In this document: positions 7,499 through 16,273 of the stretch, one piece after another | How positions within the stretch are numbered: the stretch's first letter is position 1 | Layout: every line of letters starts with the position of its first letter | Source of the DNA: Amycolatopsis sp. CA-126428 | GTDB taxonomy: Bacteria > Actinomycetota > Actinomycetes > Mycobacteriales > Pseudonocardiaceae | Assembly (NCBI RefSeq): GCF_002904335.1 | Contig: NZ_PPHF01000142.1 | Coordinates: 1-64,000 of the forward strand | DNA: 64,000 nt | Direction: 5' to 3' | Program-made: the position numbers and the translations under genes | The notes under the pieces: model-generated | What the model was told of the DNA's origin: nothing | Seen by the model: the letters and a program-made list of their open reading frames with translations, nothing else | Databases searched by the model: none

Positions 7499-8763
7499 GC
7501 GCCATCACGGAGGAGCACGTCGCCACGGCGTCCCGGCCGAGCGACCTGCGCATCACCGACCTGCGGGTGGCCAACGTGGCCGGCGTGCCCTTCCGCTCGT
7601 CGATCATCCGGATCGACACCAACCAGGGCCTGGCCGGCTACGGGGAGGTGCGCGACCAGGCCAGCGCGACCTACGCGCTCGTGCTCAAGAGCAGGCTCGT
7701 CGGGGAGAACCCCTGCAACGTCGACAAGATCTTCCGCAAGATCAAGCAGTTCGGCTTCCACGGCCGCCAGGGCGGCGGCGTCTCCGGCGTCGAGATGGCG
7801 CTGATGGACCTGGCGGGCAAGGCCTACGGTGTGCCCGCGTACGCGCTGATCGGGGGGCGGTTCCGGGACGAGGTCCGCTGCTACGCGGACACGCCGTCGC
7901 TGCCGGACCCGCACGAGATGGGCGCCCGGCTGCTGGAGCGCAAGCGGCGCGGGTTCACGCTGCTGAAGATGGACGTGGGCATCGACCTGCTGTGGGACGT
8001 GCCGGGGGCGCTGATCGCGCCACCCGGTGCCCGCGAGGACGTCACGACGATGCACCCGTTCACCGGCATCCAGGTCACCGCTCGCGGTGTCGGGCACCTG
8101 GTGTCCTATGTGGACATCGTGCGGTCGGTGGTCGGCTACGACGTCGCGCTCGCCGCCGACCACTTCGGCCACATCGCCCTCGACTCCGCCATCCGGATCG
8201 GCCGCGCGCTGGAACCGTTCACGCTGGCGTGGATCGAGGACCTGATCCCGTGGCAGCTGACCGACCAGTGGCGGCAACTCACCGAGGCCGTCGCCGTCCC
8301 GACGTGCACGGGGGAGGACATCTACCTGCTCGAGGGTTTCCGTCCGCTGCTCGACGCCGGGGCCATCCGCATCGTGCACCCCGACCCGGCGACGGCGGGC
8401 GGGATCGCGGAGACCAAGCGGCTCGGCGACCACGCGCAAGAACACGGGATCGCGATGGCGCTGCACCTGGCGGCGTCCCCGATCGCGACGATGGCGTGCG
8501 TGCACCTGGCCGCCGCCACGGAGAACTTCCTCGCCCTCGAACACCACGCGGCCGAGGTGGACTTCTGGAGCGACCTCGTCACCGGCCTGCCCCGCCCCCT
8601 GATCCGCAACGGCCACATCACGGTGCCGGACACCCCGGGCCTCGGATTCGGCGACCTCGACGAGGACCTGCTGCGCCGCCACCTCGACCCGCGCGACCCG
8701 GTGTTCTTCGCGGAGACGACGCACTGGGACGCCGAATCGAGCCACGACCGGCTGTGGAGCTAG
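7495..8763 (+). CDS. Second enolase-superfamily (mandelate racemase/muconate lactonizing type) enzyme
   Basis: 422-residue enolase-superfamily enzyme, quite different in sequence from the one at 718-1875. It has a capping domain (IRIDTNQGLAGYGEVRDQ) and a barrel with candidate catalytic lysine in TLLKMDVG. The metal ligands are in AADHFGHI, WIEDLIPW and CTGEDIYL, with a C-terminal His in ALHLAASPIATMA. It carries an inserted stretch around residues 170-200 (VPGALIAPPGAREDVTT) absent from the first paralogue. The start ATG 7495 overlaps the permease stop, so it is co-translated with the importer and probably acts on the imported compound. Its TAG stop at 8761-8763 is overlapped by the stop of the convergent RraA-like gene. 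Likely a sugar-acid dehydratase or a cycloisomerase; substrate unknown. Confidence 0.85.
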   Translation: MSAITEEHVATASRPSDLRITDLRVANVAGVPFRSSIIRIDTNQGLAGYGEVRDQASATYALVLKSRLVGENPCNVDKIFRKIKQFGFHGRQGGGVSGVEMALMDLAGKAYGVPAYALIGGRFRDEVRCYADTPSLPDPHEMGARLLERKRRGFTLLKMDVGIDLLWDVPGALIAPPGAREDVTTMHPFTGIQVTARGVGHLVSYVDIVRSVVGYDVALAADHFGHIALDSAIRIGRALEPFTLAWIEDLIPWQLTDQWRQLTEAVAVPTCTGEDIYLLEGFRPLLDAGAIRIVHPDPATAGGIAETKRLGDHAQEHGIAMALHLAASPIATMACVHLAAATENFLALEHHAAEVDFWSDLVTGLPRPLIRNGHITVPDTPGLGFGDLDEDLLRRHLDPRDPVFFAETTHWDAESSHDRLWS

Positions 8764-9500
8764 GCGCGGCCCTGCTCGGCGCGCCACTGCTCGTACTCGG
8801 GCCGGGCCTCGTCGGACAGCGGGTAGTACCGCCGCAGGTCGCCGCCCTCGGACAGCCGGATTCGGGAGAACTCCTCCCACTCCGCGTGCTCCTGCGCGTG
8901 GGCCACCAGCGCGGGGGCGAGCTTGACCGGCACCACGACGGCCCCATCATCGTCGGCGACGACGATGTCGCCTGGCTCGACCAGCGTGCCGCCGCACGCC
9001 ACCGGTACGTTGACGGCGGCCGGGACGATGCCGGTCTGGGCGTGGAAGTTCGGCGTGGCGCCACGGATCCACAGCCCGAGGCCGAGTTGCTTGGCCTCGC
9101 CGGTGTCGCGCAGGCAGCCGTCGACGATCACGCCGAGGCCGCCGCGGCCCCTGAAGTAGGTCAGCATCATCTCGCCGAACACGCCGCTTTCCATGTCCCC
9201 GCGCGCGTCGACGACGATCATGTCGCCGGGCCGGGCGTGGTACATGACGTGCCGGTGCAGCTGCTTCTCCGGTTCTTCGTATTCGTCGACGGGGTACAGG
9301 TCTTCCCGCTTCGGCAGGAACTGCAGCGTCAGCGCCGGGCCGGCCACGCGCACGCCGGGGGTCACCGAAACCGGGCCGCGGATGAAGGCGCTGCGGATGC
9401 CCATGCGGCTCAGCTCCCCGCTGGCCGTCGCGCTGCCGATGGCCGCGAGGGCCGCACTGAGCTCGGCGGGCGGGCGAACGATGTCGGGCGTCTCGACCAC
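8760..9500 (-). CDS. RraA-family protein, probable HMG/CHA-type or 2-keto-acid aldolase
   Basis: RraA-like fold of about 246 residues, used both by RNase E inhibitors and by class II 4-hydroxy-4-methyl-2-oxoglutarate-type aldolases or decarboxylases. The motif FGEMMLTYFRGRGGLGVIVDGCLRD, spread over about residues 120-145, carries the Arg-Asp pair and metal-binding Asp of the aldolase subgroup, and GDIVVADDDGAVVVP is the typical C-terminal block. RraA-type regulators are shorter, and actinomycete sugar-acid clusters favour the aldolase role: cleaving the 2-keto acid produced by the dehydratases. The GTG at 9500 follows GAGGGAG by 8 bases; ATG 9524 is an alternative start. It converges with the gene at 7495, with overlapping stop codons. 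Confidence 0.78.
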   Translation of the reverse strand: MVETPDIVRPPAELSAALAAIGSATASGELSRMGIRSAFIRGPVSVTPGVRVAGPALTLQFLPKREDLYPVDEYEEPEKQLHRHVMYHARPGDMIVVDARGDMESGVFGEMMLTYFRGRGGLGVIVDGCLRDTGEAKQLGLGLWIRGATPNFHAQTGIVPAAVNVPVACGGTLVEPGDIVVADDDGAVVVPVKLAPALVAHAQEHAEWEEFSRIRLSEGGDLRRYYPLSDEARPEYEQWRAEQGRA

Positions 9501-9600
9501 GTCGGTAGCTCCCTCGGTCCACATGGGCGGAAACTGTCGGAGTTCCTTCCCGAGCCTAGTCCGGCGAACGCGCCGCCGCCGGGACAAAGTTCGGTTGGCT

Positions 9601-11055
9601 TCAGGGCGTGAACCCGTTTTCCGGCAACGGCAGCGTGAGCCGGAAGCAAGCACCTTCCCCGAGCGTGGTCTCGAGTTCGACGTCGCCGCCGTGGGCGCGG
9701 GCGAGGGAACGGGCGATGGCGAGGCCCAGGCCGGCGTCGGCGCCGGGCGTGCGCGTCCGGGAGCGGTCGGCCCGGTAGAAGCGGTTGAAGACGCGGCTCG
9801 CCTGCTCGGCCGTCATCCCCGGACCCTCGTCGGCCACCTCGAGCACCGCGCGGCCGTCCGCCGTCCCGACCCCGATGCGCACGCGCGAGCCCGGTGGCGT
9901 GTGGGCGGCGGCGTTGCCCACGAGGTTGGTGACGACCTGCCGCAGCCGCGCTTCGTCGGCGTCGACCGGGGCCGGGCCGGGCGGGCCGGCCCCACCCGGG
10001 CCGGTCAGGGAAACGGCGCGGGCCGGGTCGAGGGCCCGCAGGTCGTGCCGGGCGTCGCCGGCGAGGGTGCGCAGGTCCATCGGAGCCCGGTCGAGCTGCT
10101 CTTCCGGTGCCTCGTCGAGCTGGGCGAGCAGCAGCAGGTCCTCGGTCAGCGCGGTGAGCCGGGTGGCTTCGCGGTCGATGCGGCGCATCGTTTCGTCCAC
10201 ATCGGACGGTCCGGCCAGTGCGCCCATCCGGTAGAGCTCCGTGGACCCCTTGATGCCGAACAGCGGGGTGCGCAGTTCGTGGCTGACGTCCGAGACGAAC
10301 GTGCGCATCCGCGCTTCGGACGCGGCCCGGTCGGCGAAGGCCCGTTCGAGCTGGCCGAGCATCGTGTTGAGCGACCCCGCGAGGTGCCCGATCTCCGTGC
10401 CGGGCGACGCGAGGTCCGGGACGCGCCGGGTGAGGTCGCCGCCGGCGATCGCCGCGGCCGTGTGCTCGATCCGGCGCAGCGGCCGCAGGCCCCGGCCGAG
10501 GGCGAGCCAGCCGGCCGCGGTCAGCACGACGAGCAGGGCGGCGCCGGTGACCAGGCTGCTCGTCCGCAGCTGGGCGATCGTGGCGTCGGCTTCGGCGAGC
10601 GGCGCGGCCGAAACGACCGTCCCGCCCCAGCGGGCGGCGGGCCGCGCGACGGCCCGCCAGCGCTGCGACCCGTCGATGGCGTCCAGGTCGACGGCCGTCC
10701 CGTCGGCGGGAACCGTGCGCAGCGCGTCGATCGGCGGCAGTGCCGCCCCGTCCACCCGCGACGAGTGGAGGCCGCCCGCCACCGCGCCGCTCGCGTCGAG
10801 GTACACGACGTACGGGGTGCCGAACAGCGCGAGCGCGGGATCGACGAGATCGGGCCGCACGGCCGGGCTCGCGGCCGGGGGCGGCCCCGCCGCCAGGGAG
10901 ATGAGCTCGGTCATCGAGCGCAGCTGGCCGTCGAGGCGGTCGAGCTGGAAGCGCTCCAGCTGCTCGGAAACCAGCGCGCCGATCAGGGTCAGGCCGGCGA
11001 GCAGCAGGCCCGCGGTGAGCAGCAGCAGCCGGGCCCGCAGGGAAAGCCGCCTCAC
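9601..11055 (-). CDS. Sensor histidine kinase of a two-component system
   Basis: 484-residue membrane kinase. It has a first transmembrane segment at about residues 8-28, an extracytoplasmic sensor of about 120 residues without a recognised fold, a second membrane segment at about 160-180 (VTGAALLVVLTAAGWLAL), and a HAMP linker. Next come the dimerisation/phospho-acceptor helix with SDVSHELRTPLFG and an ATP-binding domain with the N box (VVTNLVGNAAAH) and G boxes (VADEGPGM, GLGLAIARSLARAHGG). The GTG start at 11055 overlaps the regulator stop (GTGA), so kinase and regulator are translationally coupled. The kinase is the last gene of the minus-strand operon that begins with an ABC exporter at 14534, which suggests that it controls or responds to that exporter. 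The inducing signal is unknown. Confidence 0.92.
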   Translation of the reverse strand: MRRLSLRARLLLLTAGLLLAGLTLIGALVSEQLERFQLDRLDGQLRSMTELISLAAGPPPAASPAVRPDLVDPALALFGTPYVVYLDASGAVAGGLHSSRVDGAALPPIDALRTVPADGTAVDLDAIDGSQRWRAVARPAARWGGTVVSAAPLAEADATIAQLRTSSLVTGAALLVVLTAAGWLALGRGLRPLRRIEHTAAAIAGGDLTRRVPDLASPGTEIGHLAGSLNTMLGQLERAFADRAASEARMRTFVSDVSHELRTPLFGIKGSTELYRMGALAGPSDVDETMRRIDREATRLTALTEDLLLLAQLDEAPEEQLDRAPMDLRTLAGDARHDLRALDPARAVSLTGPGGAGPPGPAPVDADEARLRQVVTNLVGNAAAHTPPGSRVRIGVGTADGRAVLEVADEGPGMTAEQASRVFNRFYRADRSRTRTPGADAGLGLAIARSLARAHGGDVELETTLGEGACFRLTLPLPENGFTP

Positions 11056-11744
11056 CGGCGGGGCTCCCGCAGCACGTAGCCCACGCCGTGCACGGTGTGG
11101 ACGAGCTTCGGCTCCGCGGTGTCGACCTTGCGCCGGAGGTAGGAGATGTAGGTGTCGACGATGCCGGCGTCCCCGCCGAAGTCGTCGCGCCACACCCGGT
11201 CGAGGATCTGCGCCTTCGACACCACCCGCCCGGCGTTCTCCATCAGGTAGTGCAGCAACCGGAACTCCGTGGCGGACAAGCGGATCGCCTGCCCCTCGCG
11301 GGTCACCTGGTGCCCTTCGGCGTCGAGCGCGAGCGGGCCCACCGTGAGCACGGCCGCCGGGTGGCCCGCGGTCCGGCGGAGGATCGCGCGGATCCGCGCG
11401 ATCAGCTCCGCCAGGTCGAAGGGCTTCGTCACGTAGTCGTCGGCGCCGAGGGACAGGCCGGTGACCTTGTCGGACTGGCGGTCCCGCGCCGTCAGGAACA
11501 GGACGGGCACCGGCGCGCCGTGGCCCGGGTGCCGCTCGCGCAGCCGCCGGACCACCTCGAAGCCGTCCATGTCCGGCAGCATGACGTCCAGCAGCACCAG
11601 GTCGGGCGGCTCCGCGGTCGCCGCGGCGACGGCTTCCCGCGCGGTGGCCGCCGACGTCACCCGGAAGCCGGCGAACCGCAGCGCGGCGGAAAGCAGCTCG
11701 CGGACGGTGGGCTCGTCGTCCACCACCAGCAGCCGGGACGTCAT
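11052..11744 (-). CDS. OmpR/PhoB-family response regulator
   Basis: 230-residue regulator. The receiver domain (about 1-120) has acidic residues in VVDDEP, the phospho-acceptor Asp in LLDVMLPDMDG and Lys in YVTKPFD. The winged-helix DNA-binding domain covers about 130-228 (LSATEFRLLHYLMENAGRVV, VDTYISYLRRKVD, VHGVGYVLR). It is partnered with the kinase that follows with a 4-base overlap. Start ATG 11744 overlaps the stop of the upstream streptophobe gene (ATGA); ATG 11753, three codons earlier (MEAMTSRLL), is an alternative. Similar pairs near ABC-2 exporters in actinomycetes tend to control envelope or antibiotic stress responses, but that is inference. Confidence 0.92.
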   Translation of the reverse strand: MTSRLLVVDDEPTVRELLSAALRFAGFRVTSAATAREAVAAATAEPPDLVLLDVMLPDMDGFEVVRRLRERHPGHGAPVPVLFLTARDRQSDKVTGLSLGADDYVTKPFDLAELIARIRAILRRTAGHPAAVLTVGPLALDAEGHQVTREGQAIRLSATEFRLLHYLMENAGRVVSKAQILDRVWRDDFGGDAGIVDTYISYLRRKVDTAEPKLVHTVHGVGYVLREPRR

Positions 11745-12871
11745 CGCTTCCATACCCGCGAGGATACGGAGATCCCGTCGGCGAGCAGGGAGCCCGCGAA
11801 GCCGGCCACCGCGCCGCCCGCGAGCCCGGCCAGCACCGCGAGCAGCGGGTTCGCCGTCACCCGCGCGGCGAAGACCGGCAGCGAGAAGCCGAACGCGCCG
11901 ACGGTGACGTCGACGGAAATCCGCGACAGCAGCGTCACGACGGCGAGCACCGCACCGGTCGCCGGAGCGAACCACCCGGTGAAGGCCGCGGCCCGGCGCA
12001 GCGGTCCGCCGGGCCGGCGGCGCCCGGCCGCCAAGGCGAGGCCCCAGCCCAGCAACACGACGGCCGACAGCCCGAGCAGCGGGCCGCCCGTCGGGACGGG
12101 CGCGGCGTGCAGCGCACACGAGAACACGCCCGAGGAGCTGATCGTCCACGGCACGCCGAGCCCCAGCAGCACGGCACCGCACACCAGCTGGGGGAGGGCG
12201 AGCAGGACACCTCCGGCCGCGGCACCGCCGCCGAACGCCCAGGCCACGGTCAGAGACAGCACCACGAGTCCGGCTGCCGGCCACCGCGCGGCCCGCAACC
12301 CCGTGGCCACGGCGGGGAATCGCGTGACGAGCCAGCAGACTCCGACGACCACCAGCGCCCCGGCCACCGCACCCACCACCGCCGGACCGACGGCCACGGA
12401 GAATCCGGCGTCGAACCGGCCGGAAAGGGGCAGGCGCGCGGGACCGATGGCTCGCCCGCAGCCACCCGCACCACCTGCCGTGACGCCGGCCGGCATCGTC
12501 AGAGTTCCCCGGGCGAAGAGCGCGATCGCGGCGAGTCCCACCGGCAGAGCCACCGCCGCCACGGCACCGCGGACGAGCACCCCGGTTTCGCGGCGCCGCA
12601 GCAGCAGCGACCCCAGCACCACCGCGCCCGCCAGGGAAACCCCCAGCGGCAGCACGTCGAGGCCGCCCCGCACGGCGATCGGGAGCCCACCGGCCGGGGT
12701 CGTGCCGACCTCGGCCGAGCCGCCCGCGGCCAGTGCGACGGCCGCCGCCGTCAGCGCGCCGAGCCCTCCGAAGCGCCCGGCGCCCAGGAGGGCCAGGCCG
12801 GCCGCGGCGACCCCCGCCATGGCGAGCAAGGCGGCGGCCGCCGCCAGCAGGCCCCGGCCCGCCTCCCGCAT
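11741..12871 (-). CDS. Streptophobe-family multi-pass membrane protein
   Basis: 376-residue, very hydrophobic protein with about ten predicted membrane segments, rich in Ala, Gly, Leu and Val. The N-terminal half carries a hydrophobic repeat, a short polar loop and then GLDVLPLGVSLAGAVVL. This combination matches my memory of the actinobacterial streptophobe family, whose function is not known. A periplasmic loop near the middle carries one Cys (GGCGRAIG). The start ATG 12871 overlaps the stop of the ABC permease gene (TGATG), and its end overlaps the response regulator start, so it is translated as part of the operon. It could be a sensor or accessory part of the exporter/two-component module, as it lies exactly between them. 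Confidence 0.7.
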   Translation of the reverse strand: MREAGRGLLAAAAALLAMAGVAAAGLALLGAGRFGGLGALTAAAVALAAGGSAEVGTTPAGGLPIAVRGGLDVLPLGVSLAGAVVLGSLLLRRRETGVLVRGAVAAVALPVGLAAIALFARGTLTMPAGVTAGGAGGCGRAIGPARLPLSGRFDAGFSVAVGPAVVGAVAGALVVVGVCWLVTRFPAVATGLRAARWPAAGLVVLSLTVAWAFGGGAAAGGVLLALPQLVCGAVLLGLGVPWTISSSGVFSCALHAAPVPTGGPLLGLSAVVLLGWGLALAAGRRRPGGPLRRAAAFTGWFAPATGAVLAVVTLLSRISVDVTVGAFGFSLPVFAARVTANPLLAVLAGLAGGAVAGFAGSLLADGISVSSRVWKR

Positions 12872-13635
12872 CACACGTCCCGGCGCTGGAAGACCACGAA
12901 CGCCACGGCCAGCACGGCCGCGACCCCGGCGCACATCCCGGCCAGGTTCAGCCACGGGTGCGGGAAATCGGGATCGGGGACCGTCTTGAAGACCGCGGCC
13001 GCGCCGAGCGTCGGCCAGTAGAAGAGCAGGCCGTGCAGCCACGCCGGAAAGAGCCCCGCGAAGCCGGGGACCAGGAAGACGATCCCGACCAGGGTGGCGA
13101 GCGCGCCCGCCGTCGCCCGCATGATCGTGCCCAGCCCGACCGCGAGCAGCGCGATCGCCGCGAGGTAGAGCCCGCCGCCCGCCACGGCCGAGAGCACGCC
13201 GGAATCGCCGATCCGCGCGTGCGGCACGCCGTGGGCGGCGAGGACGGCCTGGCCGAGGAAGAAGGCGGTGAACATCAGCACCTGGCCCGCCACCACGGCG
13301 ACCGCGACCGCCACGACCACCTTGGCCGCCAGCAGCCGGTGCCGCCGGGGCGTCGCGGTCAGGGACGTCCGGATCAGGCCGGTCGCGTGCTCGGAGGTGA
13401 CGACGAGGATGCCGAGCACCCCGACGATGAGCTGCGCGACGATGTACGACGTCAGGCTGCGGCCGGTCGGGTCCCAGGGGTCGTCGCCGGGGTACTGCCG
13501 CGCGGCGGCGTTCATGGCGAGGGCGGTGATGCCGAGCCCGACCGCGAACAGGCACGCGAGGGTGTACCAGGTGGAACGCAGGCTGCGTACTTTGATCCAC
13601 TCGGCGCGGACGGAGTGGGCGAAGGACACGCTCAT
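12871..13635 (-). CDS. ABC-2 type exporter permease
   Basis: 254-residue membrane protein of the ABC-2 permease type. The N-terminus has the usual cytoplasmic amphipathic entry (AHSVRAEWIKVRSLRSTWYTLA), followed by six hydrophobic segments, with the last at WLNLAGMCAGVAAVLAVAFVVF. It pairs with the ATPase gene whose stop overlaps its ATG (ATGA at 13632-13635). Such pairs usually export antibiotics, lipids or peptides, or confer self-resistance. Regulation is probably by the two-component system at the end of the same operon. Confidence 0.88.
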   Translation of the reverse strand: MSVSFAHSVRAEWIKVRSLRSTWYTLACLFAVGLGITALAMNAAARQYPGDDPWDPTGRSLTSYIVAQLIVGVLGILVVTSEHATGLIRTSLTATPRRHRLLAAKVVVAVAVAVVAGQVLMFTAFFLGQAVLAAHGVPHARIGDSGVLSAVAGGGLYLAAIALLAVGLGTIMRATAGALATLVGIVFLVPGFAGLFPAWLHGLLFYWPTLGAAAVFKTVPDPDFPHPWLNLAGMCAGVAAVLAVAFVVFQRRDV

Positions 13636-14534
13636 GCGACGGCCCCCTGGTAGTCGGTGCGGTCCTTGGTCAGTTCCATGAAGGCGTCTTCCAGCGAGAC
13701 GCGCTGCGGCGTGAGCTCGGCGAGCGCGACACCGTGGTAGGCCGCGACCTTCCCGATTTCCGCGCTCGTCATGCCGGACACGACGAGCGACGCCTCGGTC
13801 CCTTCCCGCACGGCGGCCCCGGCCGTGGTCAGCAGCCGCGCGAAGCCCGGCTCGGAGGTGCGGACGACCACGGTGCCTTCACCACGCACGAGCTCGCTCA
13901 CGGTGGTGTCGGCGACGAGCCGTCCCCGGCCGATGACGACCAGGTGATCGGCGGTCTGCGCCATCTCGCTCATCAGGTGGCTGGACACCAGCACCGCCCG
14001 GCCCTCGCGGGCGAGCGAACGCATGAAGTCCCGGATCCAGCGGATCCCTTCGGGGTCGAGGCCGTTCACCGGCTCGTCGAAGATCAGCACCCGCGGATCG
14101 CCGAGCAACGCGGCGGCGAGACCGAGCCGCTGCCGCATCCCGAGCGAGAACCCGCCCGCCCGCTTGCCGGCCACCCCGTCCAGCCCGGTCCGGCCGAGCA
14201 CCTCACCGACCCGGCGGCGGGGGAGGCCGTTACTCACCGCGAGAGCCAGCAGGTGGTCGTGAGCCTTCCGGCCACCGTGGACGGCCCCGGCGTCGAGCAA
14301 GGCGCCCACCTCGGTGAGCGGCACGGGCAGGTCCCGGTAGCGCCGCCCGCCGATGGTGACCGAGCCCCGCGTCGGCGCGGCCAAGCCCACGATCATCTTC
14401 ATGGTCGTGGACTTGCCGGCACCGTTGGGCCCGAGGAACCCGGTCACCTGCCCGGGGTGGACGGTGAACGACAGGTCGTCCACCACGGTTTCGGGCCCGT
14501 ACCGCTTGGTCAGGCCCCGGATTTCGATCGTCAT
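13632..14534 (-). CDS. ABC exporter ATP-binding protein
   Basis: 300-residue ATPase of the drug/antibiotic-export (CcmA/DrrA-like) type. Visible are Walker A GPNGAGKSTT, the Q-loop region, signature FSLGMRQRLGL and Walker B RVLIFDEPVNGLDPEG. An H-loop SSHLMSEM is followed by a C-terminal extension of about 90 residues typical of the subfamily. ATG 14534 is the first gene of the five-gene overlapping operon running to 9601. The 131 bp upstream (14535-14665), shared with the end of the ligand-binding gene at 14666, should hold the promoter; I do not see an unambiguous one. Confidence 0.93.
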   Translation of the reverse strand: MTIEIRGLTKRYGPETVVDDLSFTVHPGQVTGFLGPNGAGKSTTMKMIVGLAAPTRGSVTIGGRRYRDLPVPLTEVGALLDAGAVHGGRKAHDHLLALAVSNGLPRRRVGEVLGRTGLDGVAGKRAGGFSLGMRQRLGLAAALLGDPRVLIFDEPVNGLDPEGIRWIRDFMRSLAREGRAVLVSSHLMSEMAQTADHLVVIGRGRLVADTTVSELVRGEGTVVVRTSEPGFARLLTTAGAAVREGTEASLVVSGMTSAEIGKVAAYHGVALAELTPQRVSLEDAFMELTKDRTDYQGAVA

Positions 14535-14665
14535 GCCCCGAGGGTGGTGGCCCCGCCTGGCCGGATCCTGGGAGGTGCTGGGAGAACTCTGAGAATCCGG
14601 CCGTCAGGGGTGGCCCGGGGTGGGGATCGCCCCGGAAATCGCAACCGGACCGCCGGGCCGGACGG

Positions 14666-16249
14666 TCAACAGATCGGCGGCGTGTCCGGCCGGACCACCA
14701 CGCTCGGAGTCCGCGCCGCCTGGTCACCGCTCGGGGCGGGCAGTGGGCAGACCCGGACCACCGGCGGCCCCGCGTCCGCGCGGTTACCGCTGTTGTCGAA
14801 CGTGATCGGCCCTCCCGCGCCCGCCACCGCCTGGCCGCTCGAGGAGAACCCGCTGATCGCCGTGTTGACCTGGCTGCGCTGGACCGGTTTCGCCGACGGG
14901 AGCGTCCGCAGGGCCGCCGAGATCGTGGTCACCGAGTCGTAGCCGTTGACCGCCCAGCCGTCGTCGAGGTGGGTTGCGTCGAAGCCGGCGGCGGCGAAGG
15001 CCGTTTCGAGGTCGCGGAAGCCCGGGTTGTCGCCGCGGAAGCGGTCGGCGCCGGAGACCAAAGTGGACACCAGGCGGATCCGGCCGTCGGTGAAGCCGGG
15101 CGAGCGCAACGCCCGCAGGCGGAGGTCCTCCAGCATCGCGTCGTCCTCCGGCGAGCGGACCCGGAGGCCGTCGGACGTGCTGACCACGGTGACCGACCCG
15201 GCCGCGCACCGGCCGCCGACCAGGGCTTCGTCGAGGCTGAAGAGGAACCGGGCCAGGTCGCCGCCGCGCGCGATGTAGAGCACTTCGACGTCCTTCGCCG
15301 TGCCGCAGACCCGTTGCGCGGTCAGCGGGACCGTGCTGGCTTCGTCGGCGTCGAACTTGACCTCGGTGATCTTGCCGCCGAACCGGCGCTGCATCAGCGG
15401 CAGCGCGGTGCACGGGTACGGGTCGGAGCCGCCGGTGGGCACCATCAGGAAGTCCGGACGGCCGGGCAGGGCCGCCGCGAGCCGCTCGATCTGCACGGCG
15501 TTCCGGTAGGCGACGCGGTAGAAGTAGTCCTTCCCGACGCCGCGCGGGTAGGTGATGTCCGGGTCGCACGCGCTGAAGTCCGGCTGGTCGTCGCGGGACC
15601 CGGTCTGGTCGAAGCCCTCGGCGGTGATCAGGTCCGACACCATCGGGACCTTCGCCGCCGCCAGCAGGTCCGCCACCTCGGCCGAGCGCTGCCGGCTCAG
15701 CCCGAGTCCCGCGACCGCCACGACGGCCGGGTCGTCCGCGAGTTCCCGGGCCACTTCGACGGCCTCGCCGGCCGGCCCGTAGGCGCCGATGTTCGCGACC
15801 ACCAGCCGCATCGGGTGCAGGCAGCCGGTGTCGTTGGCGTGGCGCTGCCCGGCGGCCATCCCTTCGAGCTCGTGCAGGGCGCGCCCGCCGGCGTTGCGGT
15901 CGGTCAGCGTCAGCAGCACGCCGACCGTCACCGGGGTGCCCTGGGGATCGCACTTGCCCGCGGCGGCGGCGTTCTGCCGCTCGACCACGTGCAGCACGGC
16001 GGAGAAGCGGTCGAGGCCGAAGTCGTACGAGCCGTCGCTGAGCCCCACGCACTCGTCGGCCGCCGACCAGGCGGAGCCGTCGAACCAGCCACAGGTCACC
16101 GCCCGCCGCAGCGGGCGGTGGAAGACCAGGCCGCCCGCCAGCAGGAGCACGACGGCGAGCACGGCGGAAAGCCGCCACCAGTCCGTCCACCGGTGCGGGA
16201 AATCCCGGTTCGGATCGGGGACGAACAGCCAGCGGAAGCGCGGGGCCAC
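14666..16249 (-). CDS. Membrane-anchored periplasmic-binding-type (receptor ligand-binding) protein
   Basis: 527 residues, GTG start at 16249 after GAAAGGA. A short cytoplasmic N-terminus (about 1-25, FVPDPNRDFPHRW) is followed by one membrane helix (about 27-45). The rest is extracytoplasmic and shows the two-lobe fold of branched-chain amino-acid-binding proteins and ANF-type receptors: VTVGVLLTLTDRN, VAVAGLGLSRQRSAEVADLL, GKDYFYRVAYRNAVQIERLA, GYDSVTTISAALRTL. Cysteines (for example AVTCGWFDG, DECVG, GKCDP, TGCLHP) suggest disulfides. A free binding protein would carry a signal peptide or lipobox; the retained helix argues for a receptor. It lies 25 bp downstream of the ATPase gene at 16274 on the same strand, with no transporter gene nearby, which suggests the two form a receptor/effector pair. 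Confidence 0.78.
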   Translation of the reverse strand: MAPRFRWLFVPDPNRDFPHRWTDWWRLSAVLAVVLLLAGGLVFHRPLRRAVTCGWFDGSAWSAADECVGLSDGSYDFGLDRFSAVLHVVERQNAAAAGKCDPQGTPVTVGVLLTLTDRNAGGRALHELEGMAAGQRHANDTGCLHPMRLVVANIGAYGPAGEAVEVARELADDPAVVAVAGLGLSRQRSAEVADLLAAAKVPMVSDLITAEGFDQTGSRDDQPDFSACDPDITYPRGVGKDYFYRVAYRNAVQIERLAAALPGRPDFLMVPTGGSDPYPCTALPLMQRRFGGKITEVKFDADEASTVPLTAQRVCGTAKDVEVLYIARGGDLARFLFSLDEALVGGRCAAGSVTVVSTSDGLRVRSPEDDAMLEDLRLRALRSPGFTDGRIRLVSTLVSGADRFRGDNPGFRDLETAFAAAGFDATHLDDGWAVNGYDSVTTISAALRTLPSAKPVQRSQVNTAISGFSSSGQAVAGAGGPITFDNSGNRADAGPPVVRVCPLPAPSGDQAARTPSVVVRPDTPPIC

Positions 16250-16273
16250 GGCGGGTCCTTTCGGGACGGGAGG

